DNA of 64,000 nucleotides from Sphingobium nicotianae (GCF_018603885.1 NZ_JAHGAW010000001.1:1-64000), one strand, 5' to 3'; numbered from the stretch's first letter, positions 43,309 through 51,736 are shown. The notes: generated by a model not told the origin, from the letters alone. Translations and numbers: made by a program.

Positions 43309-43923
43309 ATGGACGACCCGATCCCGAACCATGGCGCCCGCAGCGCGAACCGGCCCTTCGCCATTGCCGATCCCGGCATGGCGGCGGCGCTGCTTGCCGG
43401 CCGCAAGACGCAGATGCGCGTGCTCGTCCACAGCCCGCTCGCACAGGTCGCGCCGGGCGAGCGCATCGCCGTGCGAGAGGCCTGCATCCCCGGCCGCTAT
43501 GTCGCGGGACAAGTCTATTCGACCTCGCCCGCCAACGCGACATTCGTGATCTTCCCTGACGGGTGGCGCCAACATTCCGACGGCAGCGTCAAGCGGGGCC
43601 GCCGGCCTACGGATCCGGATCATCTCTGGATCCCTGCGATCCAGATGCCCGACTGGGCCGGGCGCGCGACCCTGATTATCGAGCGGGTCCGCACCGAACG
43701 GTTGCAGCGGATCAGCCGTCGCGACGTGCGCGCCGAAGGCGCGGTCCCGCTGCTCGGCGGCCTGCTGTGGCGCTGGCCGCCGCCGATGCCCGGCCGATAT
43801 CTCACCGCGAGCCGGGCCTTCGCGCATTACTGGAACGTCCGTCACGCCATGCCGGGCGAGCGCTGGGAGGACGATCCGCCCGTCGTCGTCCTCGGCTTCC
43901 GCGTGGAGCTCTGTTCCCGATAA
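43309..43923 (+). CDS. ASCH-like protein resembling phage-encoded family
   Basis: 204 residues. The pattern FAIADPGMAAALLAGRKTQMR, GERIAVREAC, LWIPAIQMPDWAGRATLIIE, VRTERLQRISRRDVRAEGAV and the C-terminal FAHYWN...VVVLGFRVE follows the layout of ASCH-fold proteins common in phages and bacterial genomes (GRKTQTRR, GDxLWVREAW, IHMPRWASR, ERLQDI). The fold binds RNA or nucleosides; function unknown. A strong AGGAGGAA ribosome site precedes the ATG. There are no other phage genes nearby, so it is a lone chromosomal copy. Confidence 0.75.
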   Translation: MDDPIPNHGARSANRPFAIADPGMAAALLAGRKTQMRVLVHSPLAQVAPGERIAVREACIPGRYVAGQVYSTSPANATFVIFPDGWRQHSDGSVKRGRRPTDPDHLWIPAIQMPDWAGRATLIIERVRTERLQRISRRDVRAEGAVPLLGGLLWRWPPPMPGRYLTASRAFAHYWNVRHAMPGERWEDDPPVVVLGFRVELCSR

Positions 43924-44040
43924 GACCCACCCCGGCGTGCGCGATCATCCCTTCGCGCTTCTGCGCGTGACCGGAGCAGCCCGGGCTGGTTCCTCGGACG
44001 GTGTGCGGAAAAGGGGGCAGCGCGGCAGGTCGCCCGTGGC

Positions 44041-44613
44041 TCATCGCCTGGTGTCGGTCGCAATCCAGTTCGTCTCCCACGTCGTTCCGCCATCGGCCGA
44101 AAAGGCCTGTTCGAACCGCGCGGAATTTGGCGTGACGTCGGAGATCACGAAGCGGACGAAGACGCTGCGGCCATTGACGCTGTCCATCCCGTAGAAGGTT
44201 CCGCGGCCCTTGTCGTCGAACGCGCCCGTTACCGGAGAGGTGAGGAGGCCATTGCGGACATTCGCGAAGTTGAGCGTCCATTGGCGCGACAGGGGATTGT
44301 AGAGCCGGAGGGACACGCCCTCGATCCGCCCCGAAACCCCTTCGACCGAAAGCTCGACAAGATTGGCCCGTCCGCCCAGGAGCGTGCGCACCTCGCTGGT
44401 GCCGCGATATTCGACCCAGCGGCTGGACCCGGTCAGCGGCTCAGGAAGATAGCGCAGTTGCGTCGTCCAGCTTCCGGTTTCCCAGTCGAAATCATGGCTT
44501 CCCTCGCGCAGTTGCGCGACGGCTGGCGCCCCCGCCTGGGCATATCCGGGGGCAGCCTGAGCAGAGGCGGCCAGAGCCGCCATGATGGCCGCAGGCGGCG
44601 CTGCAATCTTCAT
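44041..44613 (-). CDS. Exported protein of unknown function (DUF1579-like pattern)
   Basis: 190 residues from ATG 44613, which gives a signal peptide (KIAAPPAAIMAALAASAQAA). The mature part is beta-rich with HDFDWETGSWTTQLRYLPEP near its start, resembling the HDF(D/W)xG(x)W pattern of DUF1579/nitrobindin-like exported proteins, and ends SADGGTTWETNWIATDTRR. The longer frame to 44673 lacks a signal. GAGG lies 6 bases upstream. It is on the same strand as the quinohemoprotein dehydrogenase 230 bp upstream and may be co-expressed. Confidence 0.68.
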   Translation of the reverse strand: MKIAAPPAAIMAALAASAQAAPGYAQAGAPAVAQLREGSHDFDWETGSWTTQLRYLPEPLTGSSRWVEYRGTSEVRTLLGGRANLVELSVEGVSGRIEGVSLRLYNPLSRQWTLNFANVRNGLLTSPVTGAFDDKGRGTFYGMDSVNGRSVFVRFVISDVTPNSARFEQAFSADGGTTWETNWIATDTRR

Positions 44614-44845
44614 AGCGGCCTCGAAAACCTCGCGAGAGCCTCGTAGGGGTTCAGCATCGGCTAACTCCAACATGTTGAGCGATCAGGCGAATCTCATACC
44701 CGCGATACCCGGCCGAGGTCCACCACCCGCCAATCCAGTCTTGATCTGCGCCAAGGTTCGATGCCCGATGGGAGCGATGTTCTTCCGCCAAGTCCAGGCG
44801 TTCCCTCGGATCGGTCTGCGGACACGCGAGTCTTCGCGCCGTCGC

Positions 44846-46978
44846 CTACCGCTTCACCGCATCCTCCGCCCAGTCCTCGTTCGCCCGCGCGATGAGATAG
44901 TCGTGGATGCGCTCGGCCTGCTCCTTGGTCAGCAGGTCCTTGAAGCTCGCCATGCCCTGCTGCGCGCGCACGCCGCCCAGCACGATATCGAGGAACTGCG
45001 CGTGCGTCTGCGGCGTCATCCAGCGCAGATCCTTGACCCCGCCATGCGCCTGCTCGCCATGGCAGCGCGAACAGGTCTCGTTGAAATATTTCGCGCCCTC
45101 GCGCACCTGATCCTCGCTGGCGCGCAGCATCGGCGGGCGGGCGAGGGCGGTCGGCGGCGGCATCGGCGGCAGCGAGACGCCCCTGGCATCCAGCTTGAAC
45201 ACGAGCAGCCGTGCCGGTGAGACGCGGAAGCCGCCCGGTATCCGGTTCAGCGCCGCGACGATCGATCCGGTCCAGCCGGCATTCACCGCGACATATTGCT
45301 CACCGTCGATGCTGTAGGTGACCGCGCCGCTCACCGGGACATTGTCGACCGGCATCGCCCACAGCTTCTTGCCGGTGTCAGCGGCATAGGCGGCGAATGT
45401 CTTCTCGATCGTCCCCTGGAAGACGAGGTTGCCCGCCGTCGCGAGCGTCCCGCCCGAGCCTGGAGTGGGATAGGGCACGCGCCACGCCTCGCTCTGCGTC
45501 ACCGGGTTCCAGGCGAGCAGATAGCCTTTCTCCATCGCGTCGGCCTCGGCCTGCAATTTCTTGCGCTGCGCTGCCCATTCCGGGGTCACGCCGACATAAT
45601 CGTAGCCCGCATTGATGCGGAACGGCACGAACTTGAAGTCCTCGTCGCGCTGGCGCGCATAGATGATCGACTGCTCCATCGCGGCGAAATAGACGAGGCC
45701 GGTCTTCGGGTTGAACGACATCGGCGTCCAGCTATGCGCCGCCAGCAGGCTCGGCGTCATGCGCTTAGGGCTCGTGGTGAGATGCACGTCGGGATAGAAG
45801 ACCGGCCGTCCGGTCTTCATGTCGACATGGCTTGCCCACATCTGCGGCACATAGCTCCTGGCGGAAATCAGCTTCCCCGTCTTGCGATCGAGCACGTAGA
45901 AGAAGCCGTTCTTGGGCGCCTGCATGATCACCTGCCGGGTCTGGCCCTTGATCCTGAGGTCGGCCAGCATCATCGGCTGGGTGCAGGTGAAGTCCCAGTC
46001 GTCTTCCGGCACCATCTGATAGTGCCAGACATATTTGCCGGTGTCCGCGTTCACCGCCACGATCGAGCAGAGAAACAGATTGTCGCCCTTGTCGGCGCTG
46101 CGGAAATGCCAGCTGAGCGGCGAGCCGTTGCCGGTGCCGATATAGACGAGGTTGAGCTTGGGATCATAGACGAGGCTGTCCCACGCCGTGCCGCCGCCGC
46201 CATATTTCCACCACTCGCCATGCCAGCTCGGCATCGCGATCTTCATCGCGCTGTCGGAGGCCTCGCCGTCCGGTCCGTTGGCGGGGTTGCCGGGCACGGT
46301 GTAGAATTTCCAGAGCTTCTTGCCGGTTTGCGCGTCCCACGCCGCGACGAAGCCGCGCACGCCATAGTCGGCGCCGCTGTTGCCGATCACCACCTTGCCG
46401 TCGAACACGCGCGGTGCGCCTGTGATCGAATAGGCATGGTCGTTCTCGAACGTCTTGACGCTCCAGACCGGCTGGCCCGTCCGCGCATCGACCGCGATCA
46501 GCCGCCCGTCGAGCGTCGCGATGTAGATCTTGCCATCCCACGCCGCGATGCCCCGCGTCCCCGCGCCGCAGCAGGCGAGGCGCGACCATTGCCGGTCGAC
46601 CTTGGGATCATAGGTCCACAGCGGCTTGCCCGTCCTCCCGTCATAGGCGGTGACGATGTTGAAGGCCGAGACGTTGTAGAGCACGCCGTCGACCACCAGC
46701 GGCGTCGATTCGATGCCGTGATAGGTGTCGAGATCGGCATACCAGGCGAGGCCGAGCCGCGAGACCGTCCTGTCGTTGATCTGGGCAAGGGGCGAGAAGC
46801 GCTGCTCGTCATAGCTGCGCCCGTAGGACATCCAGTTCGCCTGATTGGCGGCCGCGTCCGGCGCGGCCATGCGCTGGCTCGTCACCTGCGCCGCGTCCGG
46901 CCCGCTCTGGCTCGCCGCCGTGATCGGCGCCATGACGAAGGCCAGCACCGCCGCCAGCCCGAGACGTTTCGCCCGCAT
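44846..46978 (-). CDS. PQQ-dependent quinohemoprotein alcohol dehydrogenase
   Basis: 710 residues: signal peptide, an eight-bladed PQQ propeller with repeated tryptophan docking motifs (such as DAQTGKKLWKF, NADTGKYVWHY, DTGKKLWAM), the vicinal disulfide C-C in LACCGAGTRGIA next to the cofactor, and a C-terminal cytochrome c domain with C636-S-R-C639-H640 and a likely Met ligand in QQGMASFKDL. This is a soluble periplasmic type II quinohemoprotein, oxidising alcohols and passing electrons through heme c. ATG 46978 has GGAGGGGAT upstream. No pqq synthesis genes or partner cytochrome are in the window. Confidence 0.9.
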   Translation of the reverse strand: MRAKRLGLAAVLAFVMAPITAASQSGPDAAQVTSQRMAAPDAAANQANWMSYGRSYDEQRFSPLAQINDRTVSRLGLAWYADLDTYHGIESTPLVVDGVLYNVSAFNIVTAYDGRTGKPLWTYDPKVDRQWSRLACCGAGTRGIAAWDGKIYIATLDGRLIAVDARTGQPVWSVKTFENDHAYSITGAPRVFDGKVVIGNSGADYGVRGFVAAWDAQTGKKLWKFYTVPGNPANGPDGEASDSAMKIAMPSWHGEWWKYGGGGTAWDSLVYDPKLNLVYIGTGNGSPLSWHFRSADKGDNLFLCSIVAVNADTGKYVWHYQMVPEDDWDFTCTQPMMLADLRIKGQTRQVIMQAPKNGFFYVLDRKTGKLISARSYVPQMWASHVDMKTGRPVFYPDVHLTTSPKRMTPSLLAAHSWTPMSFNPKTGLVYFAAMEQSIIYARQRDEDFKFVPFRINAGYDYVGVTPEWAAQRKKLQAEADAMEKGYLLAWNPVTQSEAWRVPYPTPGSGGTLATAGNLVFQGTIEKTFAAYAADTGKKLWAMPVDNVPVSGAVTYSIDGEQYVAVNAGWTGSIVAALNRIPGGFRVSPARLLVFKLDARGVSLPPMPPPTALARPPMLRASEDQVREGAKYFNETCSRCHGEQAHGGVKDLRWMTPQTHAQFLDIVLGGVRAQQGMASFKDLLTKEQAERIHDYLIARANEDWAEDAVKR

Positions 46979-47398
46979 ATCCCCTCCATCCCCTGCGCGA
47001 CGCTGCGGCCGCTTGCCGGCGCGATAGTGCGGGAATGGCGCGGGAAAGCAATCGTTCTTGGCGTTCGACCGGTTGGATGAACTGGAAGGGGGGATCGATC
47101 GAGCGCCGTGTCTCCTGCGGGGACGAGGTGTGGGGGGTATCAGGCTGGGAGGACAGAATTCAAACGGAGTGCAGACCACCCCAATCCGTTCGCCCTGAGC
47201 TGTCGAAGGGCTCTCCTTTCTTCTCTGCACTGCTAAGAAGGACGGCCCTTCGACAGGCCAGGGCGAACGGGCGGAAGAGAATGCATCTCTCCTTCGTTGC
47301 CGAGGCCAATGGAGGCTAGAGGACGGCTGGAATGCGGTGGCGAACAGTCGTCCGCTTCTAAACGTCACCCGATTGTTCGGTGACGGAGCAAGAGACGG
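46979..47398. other. Intergenic region with a REP-type pair
   Basis: About 420 bp without a supported gene, between the dehydrogenase start and the end of the hydrolase gene (both minus strand). The main content is the inverted repeat pair at 47186-47270. No clear promoter for the dehydrogenase was seen. Confidence 0.5.
47186..47270. repeat. Inverted REP pair of the GTTCGCCCTGAG type
   Basis: CCGTTCGCCCTGAGCTGTCG at 47186-47205 continues to AAGGGC. It is mirrored by GGCCCTTCGACAGGCCAGGG running to CGAACGG at 47244-47270. The two copies face each other around a 32-bp spacer. This sequence is a very common extragenic repeat in sphingomonads and some other proteobacteria (from general knowledge). 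Each copy alone is nearly self-complementary around the centre. Confidence 0.8.
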
Positions 47399-48004
47399 TC
47401 AGATCAGATGCTTCCTGATAAAGCCGGCTACCAGGCTCGCATGTGTCTGCGCGAGATCGTGGTGGCCTCCGGGAATGATCTGCAACGCTGATTGAGGCAT
47501 GAGTGAGCGCAATCGCTCTCCGACAGCGACGGGGCTGATCGGGTCTTCATCTCCCCACAGCAGGAGCGTGGGAACCTGGATGCTAGCGATCTGCTCCGAT
47601 AGGTCGATCGATGTGTCCCTCAGCCAGGTCGGCGACCGAGGGATCGGCGCATCAGGAAATCGGCGTATGTGGTTCGAACGCCAATCCGTTCCACCAAGAT
47701 CGCCGACCGGCACGCCAGCGGAGGTCACGGCCAACACCAGACGGCGAACATATTCAGGTTTTTGGAGGACAGCCATGATCGCAATGAGCCCGCCGAGCGA
47801 TTGCGCAACGATGTCCACCGGCTGATCCATGGTTGCGAGAACCAGGCCAACGAGATCGTGGATGCTTTCGACACCTTCCGCGCCAGGTTCGTTGCCCAGA
47901 CCCGGCCACGAAAAATGCATCGCTTCGACGTCGAGCAGATCGGCGACAGGGCGCCAATAGGATGCATCGGCAGTCGCGCCCGGGAGGAATAGCGTCTTGG
48001 TCAC
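47399..48004 (-). CDS. Alpha/beta hydrolase
   Basis: 201 residues of the alpha/beta-hydrolase fold: LFLPGATADASYW (oxyanion loop), VAQSLGG with nucleophile S69, LLLWGDEDPISP with the acid, and IPGGHHDLA with the histidine. All three catalytic residues are present. The substrate is unknown. The gene lies at the edge of a visibly lower-GC stretch and has no operon partner. Start ATG 48004. Confidence 0.85.
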   Translation of the reverse strand: MTKTLFLPGATADASYWRPVADLLDVEAMHFSWPGLGNEPGAEGVESIHDLVGLVLATMDQPVDIVAQSLGGLIAIMAVLQKPEYVRRLVLAVTSAGVPVGDLGGTDWRSNHIRRFPDAPIPRSPTWLRDTSIDLSEQIASIQVPTLLLWGDEDPISPVAVGERLRSLMPQSALQIIPGGHHDLAQTHASLVAGFIRKHLI

Positions 48005-48166
48005 GGACCGAGACTATGCGCTGGCACTTGGGCCGCAACAAAATCTTCGACGGTGAACCCTGATTGATATGGCCGCTTGCGGGCGCAGACGTCCGCAAAC
48101 GAACCGGCGGGATTGGGCGGTGAGAACACATTGACCGTTAGACAGCGGTGTGGAAAATCACTCCCA

Positions 48167-48436
48167 ATGAAAGGCCTTCGCTATCTCGCTTATTTGGCGT
48201 TTGCCGTGGGGGCGTTCATCTTCTGGTCGCTGTTCTACATGCTGGTGCTCGGTGCTTTCCCCTTCCCTGTTGAACCTGAGTGTGCGTTGGAGCCGGGCGG
48301 ATGCCCACCTCCTTCCGCATGGGAGCAGTTGTTTAGTCTCGTAGTCATATTCGGAACCATCCCGCTCACGGTGATCCTGTTCGTGTTTTTCAGGCTGTGG
48401 GTGCGGAAAAGACTTGGGCTTCAGGATCAGTGGTAG
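48167..48436 (+). CDS. Small membrane protein with two helices (89 aa)
   Basis: Begins MKGLRYLAYLAFAVGAFIFW; helix 1 at about 5-30 and helix 2 at about 57-80, separated by a short loop with two cysteines (PVEPECALEPGGCPPPS) expected to face the periplasm. The tail is RLWVRKRLGL. The frame opens at 48077, but ATG 48167 starts the hydrophobic part. No family is recognised. It lies in lower-GC DNA. Confidence 0.5.
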   Translation: MKGLRYLAYLAFAVGAFIFWSLFYMLVLGAFPFPVEPECALEPGGCPPPSAWEQLFSLVVIFGTIPLTVILFVFFRLWVRKRLGLQDQW

Positions 48437-48485
48437 CCCACAATGGATCGTGTCCGAAATGGCCGGTTCGGCTGAAAAGTTGTGG

Positions 48486-48692
48486 TTAGCTACCGCTCGG
48501 CGGAGATTGGTCTTTCAGGGCGGGACTTATACCGTCGATGATTGGATGAGGCTTTTCCTCATCAGGGACGTATCCGACGTATCCCGTTTTTGCCATGACC
48601 CAGAAGCGCCACAAGTGAAAAACCAGCCAAAGCACCGCGAAGAAACCGGAAGGTATCAACCACCAATTTCCCAGGTATGCAGCCCCAAACAT
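48486..48692 (-). CDS. Possible small membrane protein (68 aa)
   Basis: MFGAAYLGNWWLIPSGFFAV begins one long aromatic-rich helix (about 9-33), then AKTGYVGYVPDEEKPHP and a polar tail. An in-frame stop lies 12 codons upstream of the ATG, so the ORF is bounded. There is no clear ribosome site. Composition suggests a real membrane peptide, but a chance ORF is not excluded. Convergent with the preceding small gene. Confidence 0.4.
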   Translation of the reverse strand: MFGAAYLGNWWLIPSGFFAVLWLVFHLWRFWVMAKTGYVGYVPDEEKPHPIIDGISPALKDQSPPSGS

Positions 48693-49167
48693 CGGGAAAG
48701 TCCCAATGTGTACAGCAGCTTACTTTCGGCCAGTCCTCCGGCCTGCATCCCGTCCGGCCATCGGCAAAATGCCCTGTAAAAGCCCACAGCTATCCTCCAC
48801 TGGCTCTAAAAATAGCAAACGAAGAAGCGTCCGCAATGGCGTCGGGTCCGGTCAGCCGGCTTTACTTCAAAAGTTGACGATTGCCGCTATCCTTCAGTCC
48901 ACCTGTGGGATCCGACCCCCTTTATCCATGCGCGCGCTGCGGCGCATAGAAACCGCTGTCCTACAGGGCGCCGCCCATGGCAGGCTCAGCGTTTCCGCTC
49001 TTTGACCGCGTCTATCCAACCGTCCGCACCTCGCACGCCGGCCCTTTCGTCCTGCGCGCGACTTTTGCGAAATCACATCCGCGATACGTGCGATGTTCGC
49101 GATGTTTCGCGCACGAAAAAGGCCGCCGATCCTGCGATCGGCGGCCTTCGAAACTTTGCTATTCCAA
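48693..49167. other. Intergenic region before the nusG terminator
   Basis: About 475 bp. Apart from the nusG terminator (49119-49148) I see no gene, tRNA or clear repeat. The left half is lower in GC than the surrounding chromosome. Confidence 0.45.
49114..49148 (-). terminator. secE-nusG terminator
   Basis: AAGGCCGCCGATC (49119-49131) pairs with GATCGGCGGCCTT (49136-49148), a perfect 13-bp stem with a 4-base loop, followed on the minus strand by TTTTTCG. It lies 20 bp past the nusG stop and cuts secE-nusG off from any downstream ribosomal genes. Confidence 0.95.
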
Positions 49168-49704
49168 TTACTTGGAGAGCTCGACTTCCTCGAAATCGAG
49201 CTCGACCGGGGTCGCGCGGCCGAAGATCGAGACCGAGACCTTCACGCGGCTCTTCTCGAAGTCCAGCTCTTCCACGGTGCCGATGAAGCTGGCGAACGGC
49301 CCGCTCATCACCTTGACGCTGTCGCCGATCTCGTAATCCACGCTGACCTTGTGGCGCGGCTGGGCGGCGGCTTCCTCGCGCGAGGAGAAGAAGCGCTGCG
49401 CCTCGCTCTCGCTGATCGGCTGGGGCTTGCCCATCGATCCGAGAAAGCCCGTCACCTTCGGCGTGTTCTTGATGAGGTGATAGATGTCGTCGTTCATGCT
49501 GAGCTTGGCGAGCACGTAGCCCGGCATGTTCTTGCGCTCGACCTGCACCTTCTTGCCGCGCTTCACTTCGGTCACGGTCTCGGTCGGCACCTCGACCTGC
49601 TCGATCAGCTGGGCGAGGCCCATGCGCTCGGCCTCGACCATGATGGAATCGCGGACCTTGTTCTCGAAGCCCGAATAAGCGTGGATGATGTACCAGCGCG
49701 CCAT
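49168..49704 (-). CDS. nusG: Transcription termination/antitermination protein NusG
   Basis: 178 residues: NGN domain beginning MARWYIIHAYSGFENKVRDS, KKVQVERKNMPGYVLAKLSM, TPKVTGFLG, and a C-terminal KOW domain (YEIGDSVKVMSGPFASFIGT). It couples RNA polymerase with Rho and the ribosome. It follows secE by 22 bp as usual, but a strong terminator 20 bp beyond its stop ends the unit instead of continuing into rplK. Confidence 0.97.
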   Translation of the reverse strand: MARWYIIHAYSGFENKVRDSIMVEAERMGLAQLIEQVEVPTETVTEVKRGKKVQVERKNMPGYVLAKLSMNDDIYHLIKNTPKVTGFLGSMGKPQPISESEAQRFFSSREEAAAQPRHKVSVDYEIGDSVKVMSGPFASFIGTVEELDFEKSRVKVSVSIFGRATPVELDFEEVELSK

Positions 49705-49726
49705 TGTGTCTTGTTCCTTGGTTTCG

Positions 49727-49936
49727 TCAGCCCTGGCCGCCGGTGGCCAGGCCCAGCAGCATCTTCACGACCCAGCCGAAGAAGGTGTCGATGCCGAAGA
49801 AGAAGATGCCGAGCGTGCCCGTCAGGAGCACGACCATCAGCGTCGTCATCATCGTCTCGCGCGAGGTGGGCCAGACGATCTTGCCCATCTCGACCCTGAC
49901 TTGCCGGAAGAATTCAGTGGGGGACGTTCTCGCCAC
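49727..49936 (-). CDS. secE: Preprotein translocase subunit SecE
   Basis: 69 residues: VARTSPTEFFRQVRVEMGKI, the conserved amphipathic helix ending VWPTSRETMMTT, then one transmembrane helix (MVVLLTGTLGIFFFGIDTFF). It clamps SecY. GTG 49936 is chosen: it matches the usual short SecE N-terminus (xxxTSPxEF) and length, with GAAAGAG upstream; the open frame reaches 50059 but the extra 41 residues are not SecE-like. It lies between tRNA-Trp and nusG. Confidence 0.93.
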   Translation of the reverse strand: MARTSPTEFFRQVRVEMGKIVWPTSRETMMTTLMVVLLTGTLGIFFFGIDTFFGWVVKMLLGLATGGQG

Positions 49937-50073
49937 GCTGCTTGCTCTTTCAAAATCAATGTCTCGGAAACACAAGAAAGCGGACCGCACCCGGAGCATT
50001 CCCCCGGCCAGTCCGCCGCTTGGTTTCGTCACCGGCCCTGCATCTAGGCGCAGTCGCACCCGTCGGCAAGTGT

Positions 50074-50149
50074 TGGCAGGGGCGATAGGATTCGAACCTA
50101 CGACATTCGGTTTTGGAGACCGACGCTCTACCAGCTGAGCTACACCCCT
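50074..50149 (-). tRNA. tRNA-Trp (CCA anticodon)
   Basis: The 76-nt minus-strand sequence folds as a full cloverleaf: acceptor AGGGGTG/CGCCCCT, D-arm GCTC/GAGC, anticodon stem TCGGT/ACCGA with loop CTCCAAA (anticodon CCA), T-arm GTAGG-TTCGAAT-CCTAT, discriminator G and encoded CCA. It lies upstream of secE in the common tRNA-Trp-secE-nusG order. Confidence 0.98.
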
Positions 50150-50223
50150 GTGCCGGCGAAGGCGCTGCCCTTAACGCGGGGCGGGGGAGGGCGCAAGCAT
50201 GAGCTTGGGTCTTTCTGCGTGGC

Positions 50224-50901
50224 TCATGCTTCCGCGAGCAGGATCCTGGTCGTGCCGGCGAGGTCGTCGTCGAAGACCATATGGCCGGTGGCGAGGTCGT
50301 GGACGGTCCAGGCCGGGTCGGCGGCGCAGCGCTCGCGGAACTGGGCGAACGAGCCGACCGGGCTGGCGCTGGCATAGACATAGACGTGCCGCCCGATCGC
50401 GCTTTCCTCGCCGCCGAGCTTGACCGGTTCCAGCAGGGTGAGGAGCGGATGGCCCGACACGCGCCCGGCGCGGCCCGGCGGGATCGGGAAGATCGGCTCG
50501 ATCAGGCCCGGCGTCGCGCGCTGATTCTCGATGTACATGGCCCGCGTGCGGTCATCGACGATGTCCCAGAGCGCCTGCCCGTCCTGCGGCAGGAAGGCAT
50601 CGAGATAGACGAGGCTGCGGATGCGGCTGCCGCGCAATGCCGAGACGCCGGTGATCACCATCCCGCCATAGCTGTGGCCGACGAGGATGATGTCGTCGAG
50701 CCCCTCACAGTCGATCAGGCCGGTGACGTCCGCGACATGGTCGCTGAGCGTGATGCCGCCATGGGCGAGGTGGGCGCGCTCGCCCAGGCCCGTGAGCGAG
50801 GGGACATGCACCTCATGCCCCGCCGCGCGCAGCTCCCGCGCCAGCGGCCCGTAGCCCCAGCTGCCACCCCAGGCGCCATGCACCAGAACGAACGTCGCCA
50901 T
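50224..50901 (-). CDS. Alpha/beta hydrolase (salicylate esterase/EstC-like)
   Basis: 225 residues: FVLVHGAWGGSWGYGPLARE (oxyanion loop), LTGLGERAHLAHGGI, LVGHSYGGMV with nucleophile S77, and a late TGHMVF histidine. The GLGER and HGAWGG patterns place it with the plant methylesterase-like hydrolases found in many proteobacteria. The substrate is unknown. Divergent from aat with an 88-bp spacer. Confidence 0.83.
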   Translation of the reverse strand: MATFVLVHGAWGGSWGYGPLARELRAAGHEVHVPSLTGLGERAHLAHGGITLSDHVADVTGLIDCEGLDDIILVGHSYGGMVITGVSALRGSRIRSLVYLDAFLPQDGQALWDIVDDRTRAMYIENQRATPGLIEPIFPIPPGRAGRVSGHPLLTLLEPVKLGGEESAIGRHVYVYASASPVGSFAQFRERCAADPAWTVHDLATGHMVFDDDLAGTTRILLAEA

Positions 50902-50989
50902 GTCTCTCTCCTCCCAAATCTCTCATTTCCGGCGCTAGAGCCATCGTTCCTCTGGAACAAGCGCCTGCCGCTCTGCTATCCTGCCGGCG

Positions 50990-51736
50990 ATGGCCATCGA
51001 CCTGCCGATCCTGCTGCGCGCCTATGCCGTCGGGCTGTTCCCCATGGCGGACGACCGCAAGGCCGGCTCGGTCTTCTGGGTCGAACCCGAGCGCCGCGCC
51101 ATCCTGCCGCTCGACGGCTTTCACCTCTCGAAATCGCTGCGCAAGACCGTCCGCTCGGACCGATTCGAGGTCACCGCCGACACCGCCTTCGCGCAGGTCA
51201 TCGCGCTTTGCGCAGAGAGCGCGCAGGACCGGCCGACGACCTGGATCAATCACGACATCGAGGAGGCGTTCATCCGTCTCCACCAGCGCAAGCTGGCGCA
51301 CAGCGTCGAGGTCTGGCTGGGCAAGGGCGCGGAGCGGCGCCTGGTCGGCGGTCTCTACGGCCTGGCGCTCGGCGGCGCCTTCTTCGGCGAGAGCATGTTC
51401 AGCCGCGAGACGGACGCCTCCAAGGTTGCGATGACCTGGCTCGTCGCGCGGCTCATCGTCGGCGGCTACACCTTGCTGGATTGCCAGTTCATGACCTCGC
51501 ATCTCGCCTCGCTGGGCGCGATCGAGGTCAGCGCGGAGACCTATTCCTCGCTGCTGGGCGAGGCGCTGGCGGATGGCGCGGGCGAGGCGCTCTCGGGTGA
51601 GTTCTCCGCGCTCGATTCGTTGGACGCCGATCCGGCCTTGCGGCTGCCCCTGTCCCCGGCCTTGTCCTCGACGCGCACCGTCTCGGGACCGGTCTCCGGC
51701 CAGCTCATCGCGCAACTCGTCACCCACACATCATAG
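50990..51736 (+). CDS. aat: Leucyl/phenylalanyl-tRNA--protein transferase
   Basis: Adds Leu or Phe from tRNA to N-terminal Arg/Lys of proteins, marking them for ClpAP. 248 residues: LRAYAVGLFPMADD, VFWVEPERRAILPL, TTWINHDIEEAFIRLH, GGAFFGESMFSRETDASKVA and LLDCQFMTSHLASLGA. The last 64 residues include a variable segment and end SGQLIAQLVTHTS, resembling the family C-terminus. These 196 bp (51541-51736) are antisense to the 3' part of the convergent DUF2155 gene. Confidence 0.94.
   Translation: MAIDLPILLRAYAVGLFPMADDRKAGSVFWVEPERRAILPLDGFHLSKSLRKTVRSDRFEVTADTAFAQVIALCAESAQDRPTTWINHDIEEAFIRLHQRKLAHSVEVWLGKGAERRLVGGLYGLALGGAFFGESMFSRETDASKVAMTWLVARLIVGGYTLLDCQFMTSHLASLGAIEVSAETYSSLLGEALADGAGEALSGEFSALDSLDADPALRLPLSPALSSTRTVSGPVSGQLIAQLVTHTS

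Noticed and set aside
43309..43923. Prophage remnant suggested by the ASCH-like gene
   Set aside because: No integrase, capsid, lysis or other phage gene lies within 10 kb on either side.
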